Shown here piece after piece: positions 25,159 to 33,463 of a stretch of DNA of 64,000 bases; the stretch's first letter is position 1, and each line of letters starts with the position of its first letter. The position numbers and the translations under genes are program-made. This DNA comes from UBA2336 sp036787955 (GTDB taxonomy: Bacteria; Bacteroidota; Bacteroidia; Cytophagales; Cyclobacteriaceae). The notes under the pieces are model-generated. The model saw nothing but the letters and a program-made list of their open reading frames with translations. It was not told the DNA's origin and made no database searches. The stretch is from NCBI GenBank assembly GCA_036787955.1, contig DAIQOI010000010.1, positions 1 to 64,000 of the forward strand. The letters are read 5' to 3'.

Positions 25159-25896
25159 TCAGCGTGCAGTAAGCCGGGCGTAGTCGTCTAACAGGGTATA
25201 GAGCAATTTTACCGGGGGCATATCCGACTGTATGCCGGTAATCTGCTTTACCTTTTCGGTAACGGCCAGCAGTGGCTTGTCGTTGCCCGTGTTGCGGTAC
25301 ACATCGAGTGCCTGCCGGATAATTTCCACTTGTGCATCGGTAAGCAGGGTAGACTGTGGAAATACCGGTTGGTAGCCGGCTGGCTGTTCCTGTTTCAGCG
25401 GTGCAAAAATTTCGGCCGCATCTACGTCCGACTGCTGAACTAACTTAACTACGGCAGTGCCGGCTGCCAGGTCGCCCAACCGCTGGCCACGCCCGCCTGC
25501 TGCAATGGTAACTACGGCTATAGCGCCCGGTAGTCCGAAAACTGATGAGAGCAAAATATCTACAAAGCGCAGCAGCCAGCGGATAAGATAATTGCCCAGC
25601 GTGGGCGGGGTGCCATCGGTGCGCACTACTTTAATACGCAGCAATCGCTTGCCCGGGCTTTGGCCGTCCAGCAGCACTTCAAACAACAGGTGGTAGAGGG
25701 AAACTGGCAGGATGATGAAAAAAATAACCAGTGCAGCCGAGCTTAAATCGAAGTAATCGTAAATGAAAGATATTAGAAAAACGTACATCAGCATGATAAT
25801 TAAATCAATGATAAACGCACCGATGCGGTCGCCCACACTGGCTACCGGGTACCTTATCACCACATTCTGGGTAGTTCGTACAGATATGGTTTGCAT
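25159..25896 (-). CDS. RDD-family membrane protein
   Basis: 245 aa from the ATG at 25896 (MQTISVRTTQNVVIRYP); an ATG 21 codons further upstream is also in frame. RDD motifs: SVGDRIGAFIIDLIIM (Arg, Asp in the first helix) and SPGKRLLRIKVVR. There are three to four membrane helices (about 27-50, 55-78, 112-140), then a cytoplasmic tail with a helical end. In other Bacteroidota RDD genes usually head the SpoIIM-MoxR-DUF58 operon. Here that operon begins 1.4 kb away on the other strand, while this gene leads the recycling operon. The intergenic gap to the divergent dipeptidase is 54 bases. Confidence 0.88.
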   Translation of the reverse strand: MQTISVRTTQNVVIRYPVASVGDRIGAFIIDLIIMLMYVFLISFIYDYFDLSSAALVIFFIILPVSLYHLLFEVLLDGQSPGKRLLRIKVVRTDGTPPTLGNYLIRWLLRFVDILLSSVFGLPGAIAVVTIAAGGRGQRLGDLAAGTAVVKLVQQSDVDAAEIFAPLKQEQPAGYQPVFPQSTLLTDAQVEIIRQALDVYRNTGNDKPLLAVTEKVKQITGIQSDMPPVKLLYTLLDDYARLTAR

Positions 25897-25950
25897 CGAA
25901 CTGAAATTTGCGTATTCTTCCGGAACAAACGGATCCTTATCATGCAAATT

Positions 25951-27192
25951 ATGAAACATTTCCTGATTGCCTCAATGGTATTTCTTCTCTTTTCCTGTGG
26001 TAAAGAAAAGATTGACTATGCCAGCCTACCGGATGAGCAGTTGCAGAAAATTGCCGACTCACTGGCACATGCTTTCATCATCACCGACGGCCATGTGGAT
26101 CTGCCTTTCCGGCTGAAGGTAAAGAACTTCAGGCTGGAACGCGAATACCTGGGCATACCGGTAAGCACAACCGAGGGCGACTTTGACTATGAGCGTGCAA
26201 AGAAGGGCGGTCTGGATGCCCCATTCATGTCAATTTATATACCGTCATCTTATCAGCAGAAGCCCGATATGGGCAAGTCGCTGGCCGACTCGCTCATTGA
26301 CATGGTGCGGGGCATCGTACAGGCACACCCCGATAAGTTTGCGCTTGCCGGCACACCTGCCGAGGTGGAAAAAAATTTCAGGGAAGGAAAAATTTCCCTG
26401 CCCATGGGCATGGAAAATGGAGCGCCCATCGGTAACGACCTGGCCCATGTGAAATATTTTTACGACCGGGGTATCCGGTACATTACCCTGACTCACAGCA
26501 AAGACAATCAGATCTGTGATTCATCGTACGATACACTCAATACCTGGAATGGGCTAAGTCCGTTTGGCGAACAGGTGGTTAAGGAAATGAACCGGGTGGG
26601 TATTATGGTAGATGTTTCGCATGTGTCTGATAGTACTTTTTATGATGTATTAAAAATTACCAAAGCACCGGTTATCGCTTCGCACTCTTCCCTGCGCTAT
26701 TTTACACCCGGCTGGCAGCGCAACATGAGCGATGAGATGCTGAAGGCGCTGAAGAAAAACGGGGGTGTGATTCAGATAAATTTCGGTTCCACATTTCTGG
26801 ATTCGGCGGTGGCCAAAGCCAATAACGAAAACCGGCAGAAACTCGCTGCGTTGCTGAAAGAAAAAGGACTGAGCTACCGCGATGAAGCAGCCAAGCCCAT
26901 CATCGAAGAATTTCAGCGCAACAACCCCACACTTTATGCCGATGTAAAAAGAGTGGCCGATCATATTGACCGCGTGGTACAGCTAGCCGGCATTGACCAT
27001 GTAGGGCTGGGTTCAGACTTTGACGGCGTGGGCGACAGCCTGCCTACTGGGCTGAAGGACGTGTCGCAATACCCCAACCTCATAGTTGAGCTGCTTAAAC
27101 GTGGCTACTCACCCGAAGACATTGAAAAAATCTGCTATAAAAACGTGTGGCGCGTGTGGAATAAAGTAATTGAGGTGGCAGCAGGGAGGTGA
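25951..27192 (+). CDS. Membrane dipeptidase (M19 family), lipoprotein
   Basis: 413 aa from the ATG at 25951. MKHFLIASMVFLLFSC is a lipoprotein signal with Cys 16. The M19 zinc site begins at TDGHVDLP (His 48, Asp 50), and later motifs are PMGMENGAPIG, YITLTHSKDNQICDS, VDVSHVSD, VIASHSSLR and GLGSDFDGVGD. The renal dipeptidase family cleaves dipeptides, including D-amino-acid forms; near a cell-wall recycling operon it may process peptidoglycan stem peptides (inference). It is divergent from RDD. An ATG at 25942 is an alternative start. Confidence 0.93.
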   Translation: MKHFLIASMVFLLFSCGKEKIDYASLPDEQLQKIADSLAHAFIITDGHVDLPFRLKVKNFRLEREYLGIPVSTTEGDFDYERAKKGGLDAPFMSIYIPSSYQQKPDMGKSLADSLIDMVRGIVQAHPDKFALAGTPAEVEKNFREGKISLPMGMENGAPIGNDLAHVKYFYDRGIRYITLTHSKDNQICDSSYDTLNTWNGLSPFGEQVVKEMNRVGIMVDVSHVSDSTFYDVLKITKAPVIASHSSLRYFTPGWQRNMSDEMLKALKKNGGVIQINFGSTFLDSAVAKANNENRQKLAALLKEKGLSYRDEAAKPIIEEFQRNNPTLYADVKRVADHIDRVVQLAGIDHVGLGSDFDGVGDSLPTGLKDVSQYPNLIVELLKRGYSPEDIEKICYKNVWRVWNKVIEVAAGR

Positions 27193-27294
27193 TTCGGGGT
27201 TCCGGTTTCAAAATTCAGGATTTTGAAATTTAGGTTGTTGAATTGATTTGTGATACAACTTTAAATTATGAATCTTGGATTTTGAAATGGTTTT
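27193..27294. other. AT-rich spacer with inverted and direct repeats
   Basis: Between the dipeptidase and SpoIIM genes. Contains TTCAAAAT-tcagg-ATTTTGAA (8-bp inverted repeat) and a second GGATTTTGAAAT close to the next start. No gene. It may contain the promoter of the following operon; no clean consensus is seen. Confidence 0.4.
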
Positions 27295-28260
27295 ATGCGC
27301 GAAGCAGCATTTGTAAAGCGGAACCAAGCCCGCTGGCAGCAGATTGAAAAGGATTTACAAAGCAACCGGCCCGACCCTGACCGGCTGGCTGAAATTTTCA
27401 TTCAACTTACCGATGATCTGGCCTTTGCCCGCACGCAGTATCCGGACAGCCGCGTAACGCTGTACCTGAATAATCTCACCTCGAAAATTCATCACACCAT
27501 TTACCGCAATAAACGCGAAGATCAGAAACGCTTTGTAACATTTTGGAAATACGAAGCCCCGCTGGAGTTGTGGAAGGCTCGCCGGGAGCTGGCGTATGCC
27601 TTTGCGATTTTTGTCGTTTCCATTGCGATCGGGTATCTCTCAACCCTCAACGATGACACGTTTGCCCGGCTGATTCTGGGTGACGCCTACGTAAACATGA
27701 CATTGGAAAACATCAAAGCCGGAAAACCCATGGCGGTTTACGGAAGTGCCGATGAAGGCGACATGTTTTTGTCTATCACATTCAACAACATCCGTGTTTC
27801 GTTTATGGCTTTTGCCATGGGTCTGTTGTTGTCGGTGGGAACCGGTTATATCCTTTTCAACAACGGAATAATGGTAGGGGCTTTTGTTGCCTTCTTTCAG
27901 CGGGAAGGATTTTTTGCGCATGCACTGCCGGTTATCATGCTGCATGGTACAATCGAGTTGTCATCCATTGTTGTGGCCGGTGCAGCGGGGTTCGTGCTGG
28001 GCAATGGTTTTTTGTTTCCAGGCACGTATCCACGGATGACGGCCTTTCGTTTGGGGGCAAAACGCGGGTTGAAAATAGTCATCAGCCTGATGCCGATGTT
28101 TATACTGGCGGGCTTTATCGAATCTTTCATCACGCGGTATGAATTCATGCCGGCCGCGGCAAAACTGCTCATCATTGGTTTGTCGGCCTGCCTAATTATC
28201 TTTTACTTTGTCTGGTACCCCTATAAACTGTCCCTTCATGCAAAACTTCACCCCCATTGA
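27295..28260 (+). CDS. SpoIIM-family (stage II sporulation protein M-like) membrane protein
   Basis: 321 aa. A charged soluble N-terminus (about 1-95) is followed by about six membrane helices. The family signature around FNNIRVSFMAFAMGLLLSVGTGYILFNNGIMVG and LPVIMLHGTIELSSI is clear. In non-sporulating Bacteroidota this DUF95 protein is regularly first in the MoxR/DUF58 operon; its role there is not established. The next gene starts 23 bases before its stop. Confidence 0.9.
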   Translation: MREAAFVKRNQARWQQIEKDLQSNRPDPDRLAEIFIQLTDDLAFARTQYPDSRVTLYLNNLTSKIHHTIYRNKREDQKRFVTFWKYEAPLELWKARRELAYAFAIFVVSIAIGYLSTLNDDTFARLILGDAYVNMTLENIKAGKPMAVYGSADEGDMFLSITFNNIRVSFMAFAMGLLLSVGTGYILFNNGIMVGAFVAFFQREGFFAHALPVIMLHGTIELSSIVVAGAAGFVLGNGFLFPGTYPRMTAFRLGAKRGLKIVISLMPMFILAGFIESFITRYEFMPAAAKLLIIGLSACLIIFYFVWYPYKLSLHAKLHPH

Positions 28261-29191
28261 ATTTCAGCAGGCGCGTGATTTCAGCAAAAAACTCAATGCC
28301 ACGTTTGAGTTTTTACAACAAAATTTCAAATCGCTGGGTAAAAGCCTTTTGTACATAGCGGGTCCGGTTGTGTTGATCGGCAGCCTGCTTGCCGGAAGCC
28401 TTTACACCGGCTATCTGAATTCTATCCTTTCCTACGGCTCCGATCCTGCGGGATTATTTGACTTCATCAATTCCACCACTACCTGGATTCAGGGTGCAGC
28501 CGCGGTGTTGTTTGTCTTCATCAGCGGCATATTCGTTGTATCGGTTGTTTATAACTACATGCTGGAATACGATGCACGGAAAAGCAACCGCATTGAAGTA
28601 GATGCCGTATGGACACGTGTACGACAAACCCTGCCGGCGTATTTTGTAACGTTCTTTCTGTTTTTTGTGCTGCTGCTTTCCGTCTATGCGCTGGCATTTC
28701 TGTTCATTGCCGGGTTAGGAACTTTGTCCATCGGCCTGGCCATACTGGCAGCTTTTGTTGTGGTGGTTCTTTTGATATACCTTGTCGTACCGCTCTCGCT
28801 CATATTTGTTGTTCGTGCCTTTGAAAAGGTGGGCTTTATCGGGGCGGTGCAGCGCTGTTTCATGCTCATTCAAGGAAAATGGTGGAGTACCTTCGGACTG
28901 CTAGTAATAGTTGCGCTGGTGCAAAGCATGATGGCTTCGGTATTTTTCATTCCATGGTATGTTAATTCAATCATTACCATGCTGCATACCATTGAAGGGC
29001 AAACCATACAAGAGCCTTCCACAATTAGCCAGTTGATAAACAATGTCTTCATAGTTCTTTATTTTATGGCCTCTTTCCTGCTGTATTCCTTGCCACTTAT
29101 TGCGCTGGCCTTTCAGTATTTCAATCTGGTAGAGCTGAAAGAGGCACGTGGTTTGATGAACCGCATTGAGCACATGCAAAATACCGTTTAA
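28238..29191 (+). CDS. Multi-pass membrane protein of the MoxR-DUF58 operon
   Basis: 317 aa from the ATG at 28238 (MQNFTPIEFQQARDFS). A soluble start (about 1-40) is followed by about six hydrophobic helices (near 45, 90, 145, 170, 220 and 280). There are no catalytic motifs. The sequence EVDAVWTRVRQTLPAYFVTFF between helices resembles the DUF4013/GlpM-like organisation seen in proteins of this operon. It overlaps SpoIIM by 23 bases and precedes the DUF4129 gene by 6. Function unknown. Confidence 0.75.
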   Translation: MQNFTPIEFQQARDFSKKLNATFEFLQQNFKSLGKSLLYIAGPVVLIGSLLAGSLYTGYLNSILSYGSDPAGLFDFINSTTTWIQGAAAVLFVFISGIFVVSVVYNYMLEYDARKSNRIEVDAVWTRVRQTLPAYFVTFFLFFVLLLSVYALAFLFIAGLGTLSIGLAILAAFVVVVLLIYLVVPLSLIFVVRAFEKVGFIGAVQRCFMLIQGKWWSTFGLLVIVALVQSMMASVFFIPWYVNSIITMLHTIEGQTIQEPSTISQLINNVFIVLYFMASFLLYSLPLIALAFQYFNLVELKEARGLMNRIEHMQNTV

Positions 29192-29197
29192 AAAATT

Positions 29198-29878
29198 ATG
29201 CAGGGTATTGTCAGAGCCAGTTTGTTGATGTTGCTTCTGATTTGCCTGACAACAAATGCAGAAGATCAAACCACAGCGGTTAAACGAAAATTCGATGAAA
29301 AAAAACTAGAGCAGCTGAAGAATGACAATGAACTGAAATACGAAGTTGCATCGCAGGGTATATCTTTTTGGACCCGCCTGCGCATCTGGCTGCAGCAGCT
29401 AATCGCGGAAGTTATTCATACTGCCACTACCACCGACTGGACACGCGTACTTATTCTGGGTCTGATCATCATCGCCCTTTTGTACATCGTTATGCGCGTG
29501 TTGCAGATTGACACTGTTAAAATCTTTTACCGCAACAGTTCTGTAGCACCGCCTTCGGCTCATGTTGAAGACATCCATGCTGTTGACCTCGATGCACTGC
29601 TGAATGAAGCACTTCGGATGCAGGACTACCGCCTGGCTATCCGCATCCGGTTTTTGCAGGCGCTTAAGTTGCTGTCCGATCGGGGACTGATACAGTGGGA
29701 GCCGGGCAAGACCACACGCGAATACCTGGCCGAACTCCGCTCACCCGAGCTGCGGTCCTACCTGGGCAACATAAACCGATACTTTGAATATACCTGGTAC
29801 GGCAACTTTGCAGCTACACACGAACTCTACCAAAAGGTGAGCAACGCTTTTCAAAACGGGAAAAACAAACTGGCATGA
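29198..29878 (+). CDS. DUF4129-domain protein
   Basis: 226 aa. Signal-like N-terminus (about 1-22), a charged stretch, one membrane helix (about 84-102: VLILGLIIIALLYIVMRVL) and a cytoplasmic helical C-terminal DUF4129 domain (about 128-215) with LDALLNEALRMQDYRLAIR and YFEYTWYG. DUF4129 proteins accompany MoxR, DUF58 and transglutaminase genes. The stop overlaps the next start by 4 bases (ATGA). Confidence 0.88.
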   Translation: MQGIVRASLLMLLLICLTTNAEDQTTAVKRKFDEKKLEQLKNDNELKYEVASQGISFWTRLRIWLQQLIAEVIHTATTTDWTRVLILGLIIIALLYIVMRVLQIDTVKIFYRNSSVAPPSAHVEDIHAVDLDALLNEALRMQDYRLAIRIRFLQALKLLSDRGLIQWEPGKTTREYLAELRSPELRSYLGNINRYFEYTWYGNFAATHELYQKVSNAFQNGKNKLA

Positions 29879-31062
29879 AAGGCGAGCGTAAATACCTGTT
29901 TATCCTGGGGGGAGTGGCACTTGCTTACCTGTGCGTTCAGATGCTGGCCCCGCGCAAGCACGACTGGAAAGTTACCTTTTACCACCGCGATAAAGATCCG
30001 TATGGAACTTATGTATTGGATAAACTTATTCCAGATATTTTCCCCGGAAAATCAATTCATCACAGCAACCTGACGGCTTATGAGTGGCTCGACTCCATTC
30101 CCGAAAATGCCAACTTCATCACCTTTTCCATTGTGTTTAATCCGTCAAAGGAAGATGCTGAGGTTATGATCGGGCATGTCCGGCAGGGCGGCAGCCTATT
30201 TATCTCTGCTGAGTATTTCACCGGGCACTTTGCTGATACGCTCAATGTGGCCACCAGTCGATCGCTGGTTCCGGCTTTGAATAAAGAAAACGCTGTATCC
30301 GATTCAATCCTGGTGAAATTTTCCGACAGTGTTTCAACTCCACTCATGCTGAAACTTTTGCATAACCATGCAGGCGCTTATTTTGAATTGCCTTCAACCG
30401 ACAGCCTTGAAGTGCTGGCATACAATGATTACCACCAGCCGGTTTTTATCCGTATCAGAAGGGGCCGGGGCAATATTTATTTGAATACTTTCCCGTTTGC
30501 TTTTACCAATATCAACATGCTTCGGGAAAACACGGCTGCATTCACTGAGCGATGCCTTACCTATCTGCCGGATGAAAATGTATTCTGGACAGAATATTAT
30601 CACCTCGGACGACTTGAAGCAGGTAGTCCGATCCGCTACATTCTGTCGGTAGCGCCACTGCGGTGGGCTTACTATATTGGTGCGGGCACCCTGCTGCTGT
30701 ACATGGTTTTTGCGGCAAGACGAAGGCAAAGGGCTATACCGGTTGTAGAGCCTCCGTCCAACACAACACTGGAGTTTGTGCAAACCATCGGGAACCTGTA
30801 TTTCCGCACGGCCGACCACAAACGCATAGCCGAAAAGAGGATAGCCTATTTCCTCGAAAACCTGCGAAGCCGTCTTCATCAGCCCGCGCTTCAGCCCCTG
30901 GATGACATGGTTGAGGTGGTGAGTCATAAAACCGGCCATCCGCAGCAGGAAGTACGGCAACTGTTTGCACGCATAAGAGACACCTGGCAAAAAACTGAAC
31001 TCAGTGAAAACGAACTGAAAGATCTTTCAGAAAAACTCGATAAACTTACAAGCCATACCTGA
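29875..31062 (+). CDS. DUF4350-domain protein
   Basis: 395 aa. One N-terminal membrane helix (about 8-24), a periplasmic DUF4350 domain (about 35-250; KDPYGTYVLDKLIP, GGSLFISAEYF) related to the GATase/Rossmann-like ABC-type domains, a second helix (about 265-282: WAYYIGAGTLLLYMVFA) and a cytoplasmic helical tail (about 295-395). It is translationally coupled to the DUF4129 gene and 10 bases upstream of moxR. Its biochemical role is not known. Confidence 0.88.
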   Translation: MKGERKYLFILGGVALAYLCVQMLAPRKHDWKVTFYHRDKDPYGTYVLDKLIPDIFPGKSIHHSNLTAYEWLDSIPENANFITFSIVFNPSKEDAEVMIGHVRQGGSLFISAEYFTGHFADTLNVATSRSLVPALNKENAVSDSILVKFSDSVSTPLMLKLLHNHAGAYFELPSTDSLEVLAYNDYHQPVFIRIRRGRGNIYLNTFPFAFTNINMLRENTAAFTERCLTYLPDENVFWTEYYHLGRLEAGSPIRYILSVAPLRWAYYIGAGTLLLYMVFAARRRQRAIPVVEPPSNTTLEFVQTIGNLYFRTADHKRIAEKRIAYFLENLRSRLHQPALQPLDDMVEVVSHKTGHPQQEVRQLFARIRDTWQKTELSENELKDLSEKLDKLTSHT

Positions 31063-31072
31063 TCAACCTGCT

Positions 31073-32050
31073 ATGAATGATGAACGTTTTACCAGCCGCA
31101 TGGACCTGAGCGAATTGCATAACGCGGTGAGCCGCATCCGCGATGAAATCGGAAAGATTATCGTAGGACAGACAACCCTGATTGATTTGCTGGTTACCGC
31201 TTTGATGGCCGACGGACATGTGCTGATTGAAGGGGTTCCGGGCGTAGCCAAAACACTTACTGCCCGCTTGCTGGCACGCACCATCGAGGCCCGCTTCAGC
31301 CGTATTCAGTTTACACCCGACCTGATGCCTTCCGATATTATTGGCACACCGGTGTTCAATGCAGCCAAATCGGTGTTTGAGTTTAAACCCGGACCTGTAT
31401 TTGCCAACATTGTATTGATCGATGAAATCAACCGCTCGCCTGCCAAAACCCAGGCGGCATTGTTCGAGGTTATGGAAGAGCGCCAGGTTACGGTTGATGG
31501 CACCACTTATTGCATGGACCCACCTTTTCTGGTTCTGGCCACGCAAAACCCTGTTGAACATGAAGGAACTTACCGACTGCCCGAAGCGCAGTTGGATCGT
31601 TTTCTATTTAAAATACAGGTCGATTATCCCACACTGCATGAAGAAGTCAGCATCGTTCGCGGGCACCACGATCGACAAGGCCGGCCTCCCGTTGAGGCGG
31701 TCAATTCCGTTCTGAATATTAAACAACTTATGGATTTCCGGTCGGCTATACATCACGTTCATGCCGAATCCAATCTGCTGGAATATATCGCCAAAATCAT
31801 TCACAGCACGCGCAATCATCCGGCATTGTTTCTGGGCGCTTCGCCACGGGCCTCTGTTGGCGTGTTGCTAAGTGCCAAAGCCTTTGCCGCCCTGAACGGG
31901 CGGGATTTTATCACCCCGGAAGATGTGAAATATGTTGCGCCCCATGTGCTCCGCCACCGCATTATGCTTACCCCCGAAAAAGAGATGGAAGGACAGACTC
32001 CCGATGAGGTTATACAGCAACTGTTGTTAACCGTTGAAGTGCCACGTTGA
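31073..32050 (+). CDS. MoxR-family AAA ATPase
   Basis: 325 aa. Walker A is GVPGVAKT (residues 54-61), Walker B is VLIDEINRSPAKTQ, and sensor 1 is VLATQNPVEHEGTY. The C-terminal lid includes GASPRASVGVLLSAKA. MoxR ATPases are thought to act as chaperones for VWA-domain or DUF58 partners. It sits directly before the DUF58 gene (6 bases), as in most bacteria. Confidence 0.95.
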   Translation: MNDERFTSRMDLSELHNAVSRIRDEIGKIIVGQTTLIDLLVTALMADGHVLIEGVPGVAKTLTARLLARTIEARFSRIQFTPDLMPSDIIGTPVFNAAKSVFEFKPGPVFANIVLIDEINRSPAKTQAALFEVMEERQVTVDGTTYCMDPPFLVLATQNPVEHEGTYRLPEAQLDRFLFKIQVDYPTLHEEVSIVRGHHDRQGRPPVEAVNSVLNIKQLMDFRSAIHHVHAESNLLEYIAKIIHSTRNHPALFLGASPRASVGVLLSAKAFAALNGRDFITPEDVKYVAPHVLRHRIMLTPEKEMEGQTPDEVIQQLLLTVEVPR

Positions 32051-32056
32051 GCCGGC

Positions 32057-33388
32057 ATGGAAGCATTAAAAAACTTTTTTCCTCATAATCGCTTGTTCGT
32101 GCTGGCAGGTATGGTGGTTGTTTGCTTCATACTTGCCTATTCTTTTCCGGTTTGGCTGTGGCCTGCACGGTTTTTGTTTTTTACCCTGCTCGCTTTTACA
32201 CTAACCGACCTGGTGATTTTGTTCCGGTTTAATAAAGGAGTGGAGGCAGGTCGCAGCGTTGCCGAAAGATTTTCCAATGGAGATGATAATCCAGTGTCAG
32301 TAACAGTTCATAATCACTATCCTTTTCGTATCACAACTTTGGTTATAGATGAGGTGCCGCCCCAGTTTCAGTTGCGCAACCTGCAGTTCTGTTTAACGCT
32401 GGAAGCCGGTGTTCGGAAAAAAATAACCTACACACTGCGGCCGGTAAGACGCGGAGAATATCATTTCGGTGACCTGTTGATTTATGCTTCTTCTCCTTTG
32501 CGGCTTTGTATGCGCAGGTATCGTTTTTCTGCAGCGCAAATGGTGCCGGTGTATCCATCTTTTCTGCAGATGCGGAAATATGAACTGATGGCCATTACTA
32601 ACCGGCTTACCGATGCAGGTATTAAGAAAATCAGGCGCATCGGGCACAACCGCGAATTCGAATTGATTAAAGAATATGTGGCCGGAGATGATGTGCGCAC
32701 CATCAACTGGCGGGCAACAGCGCGTAAGACTCATCTGATGGTCAATCAGTATCAGGATGAACGATCGCAAAACGTGTACTCGCTGATTGATAAAAGCCGT
32801 GTAATGGAAATGCCTTTTCATGGCATGACGTTGCTGGATTATGCCATCAATGCCAGCCTGGTCATCAGCAATATTGCGTTGCGGAAAGCTGATAAGCCAG
32901 GGCTGCTTACTTTTCAGGACAAATGCGACACCTTTCTTCCGGCCCGCCGCAGCAACCGGCAAATGGCCACCATACAGGAACTGCTGTACAACCAGAAGAC
33001 CAGCTTCAGGGAAGCTGATTTATCGGCCGTATTCAGTAAGGTGCGCAGCAAAATCAACCAACGCAGCCTGTTGCTGCTGTTTACCAATTTTGAATCGGCT
33101 TACGGCATGGGGCGACAGCTTACTTTTCTGCGTGCCCTGGCGCGTTACCATCTGCTGGTAGTGATATTTTTTGAAAACACTGAACTGAATGCGCTGTTGG
33201 GCAAGCCCGCTGATTCCATTCAGCAGATATATCACAAAGCCGTTGCTGAAAAATTTGCGTTAGATAAAAAACTCATTGTAAAAGCACTTCAGCAAAATGG
33301 TATTCAGGCCATTCTTACGCCCCCGGAAAAATTAACCGTCAGCACCATCAATAAATACCTTGAACTAAAAGCACGGGGTTATATTTGA
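32057..33388 (+). CDS. DUF58-domain protein
   Basis: 443 aa. Two N-terminal membrane helices (about 12-50), a periplasmic or cytosolic beta-rich part, and the DUF58 core with EFELIKEYVAGDDVRTINW, RATARKTHLMVNQY and a VWA-like fold whose NVYSLIDKSRVM replaces the usual D-x-S-x-S. It ends the operon: after it there are 75 bases with no clear terminator before the metalloprotease gene. Confidence 0.93.
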   Translation: MEALKNFFPHNRLFVLAGMVVVCFILAYSFPVWLWPARFLFFTLLAFTLTDLVILFRFNKGVEAGRSVAERFSNGDDNPVSVTVHNHYPFRITTLVIDEVPPQFQLRNLQFCLTLEAGVRKKITYTLRPVRRGEYHFGDLLIYASSPLRLCMRRYRFSAAQMVPVYPSFLQMRKYELMAITNRLTDAGIKKIRRIGHNREFELIKEYVAGDDVRTINWRATARKTHLMVNQYQDERSQNVYSLIDKSRVMEMPFHGMTLLDYAINASLVISNIALRKADKPGLLTFQDKCDTFLPARRSNRQMATIQELLYNQKTSFREADLSAVFSKVRSKINQRSLLLLFTNFESAYGMGRQLTFLRALARYHLLVVIFFENTELNALLGKPADSIQQIYHKAVAEKFALDKKLIVKALQQNGIQAILTPPEKLTVSTINKYLELKARGYI

Positions 33389-33463
33389 TGCCATTTTACG
33401 ATATATCATTAGTTTTTTAACTTCACTTTTCCGATACGAATACACAGCGAAAATTGCAGACGT

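Noticed and set aside
27193..27294. Terminator or insertion element between the dipeptidase and SpoIIM genes
   Set aside because: The inverted repeat is AT-rich and short and no T-tract follows; low-complexity sequence explains it.
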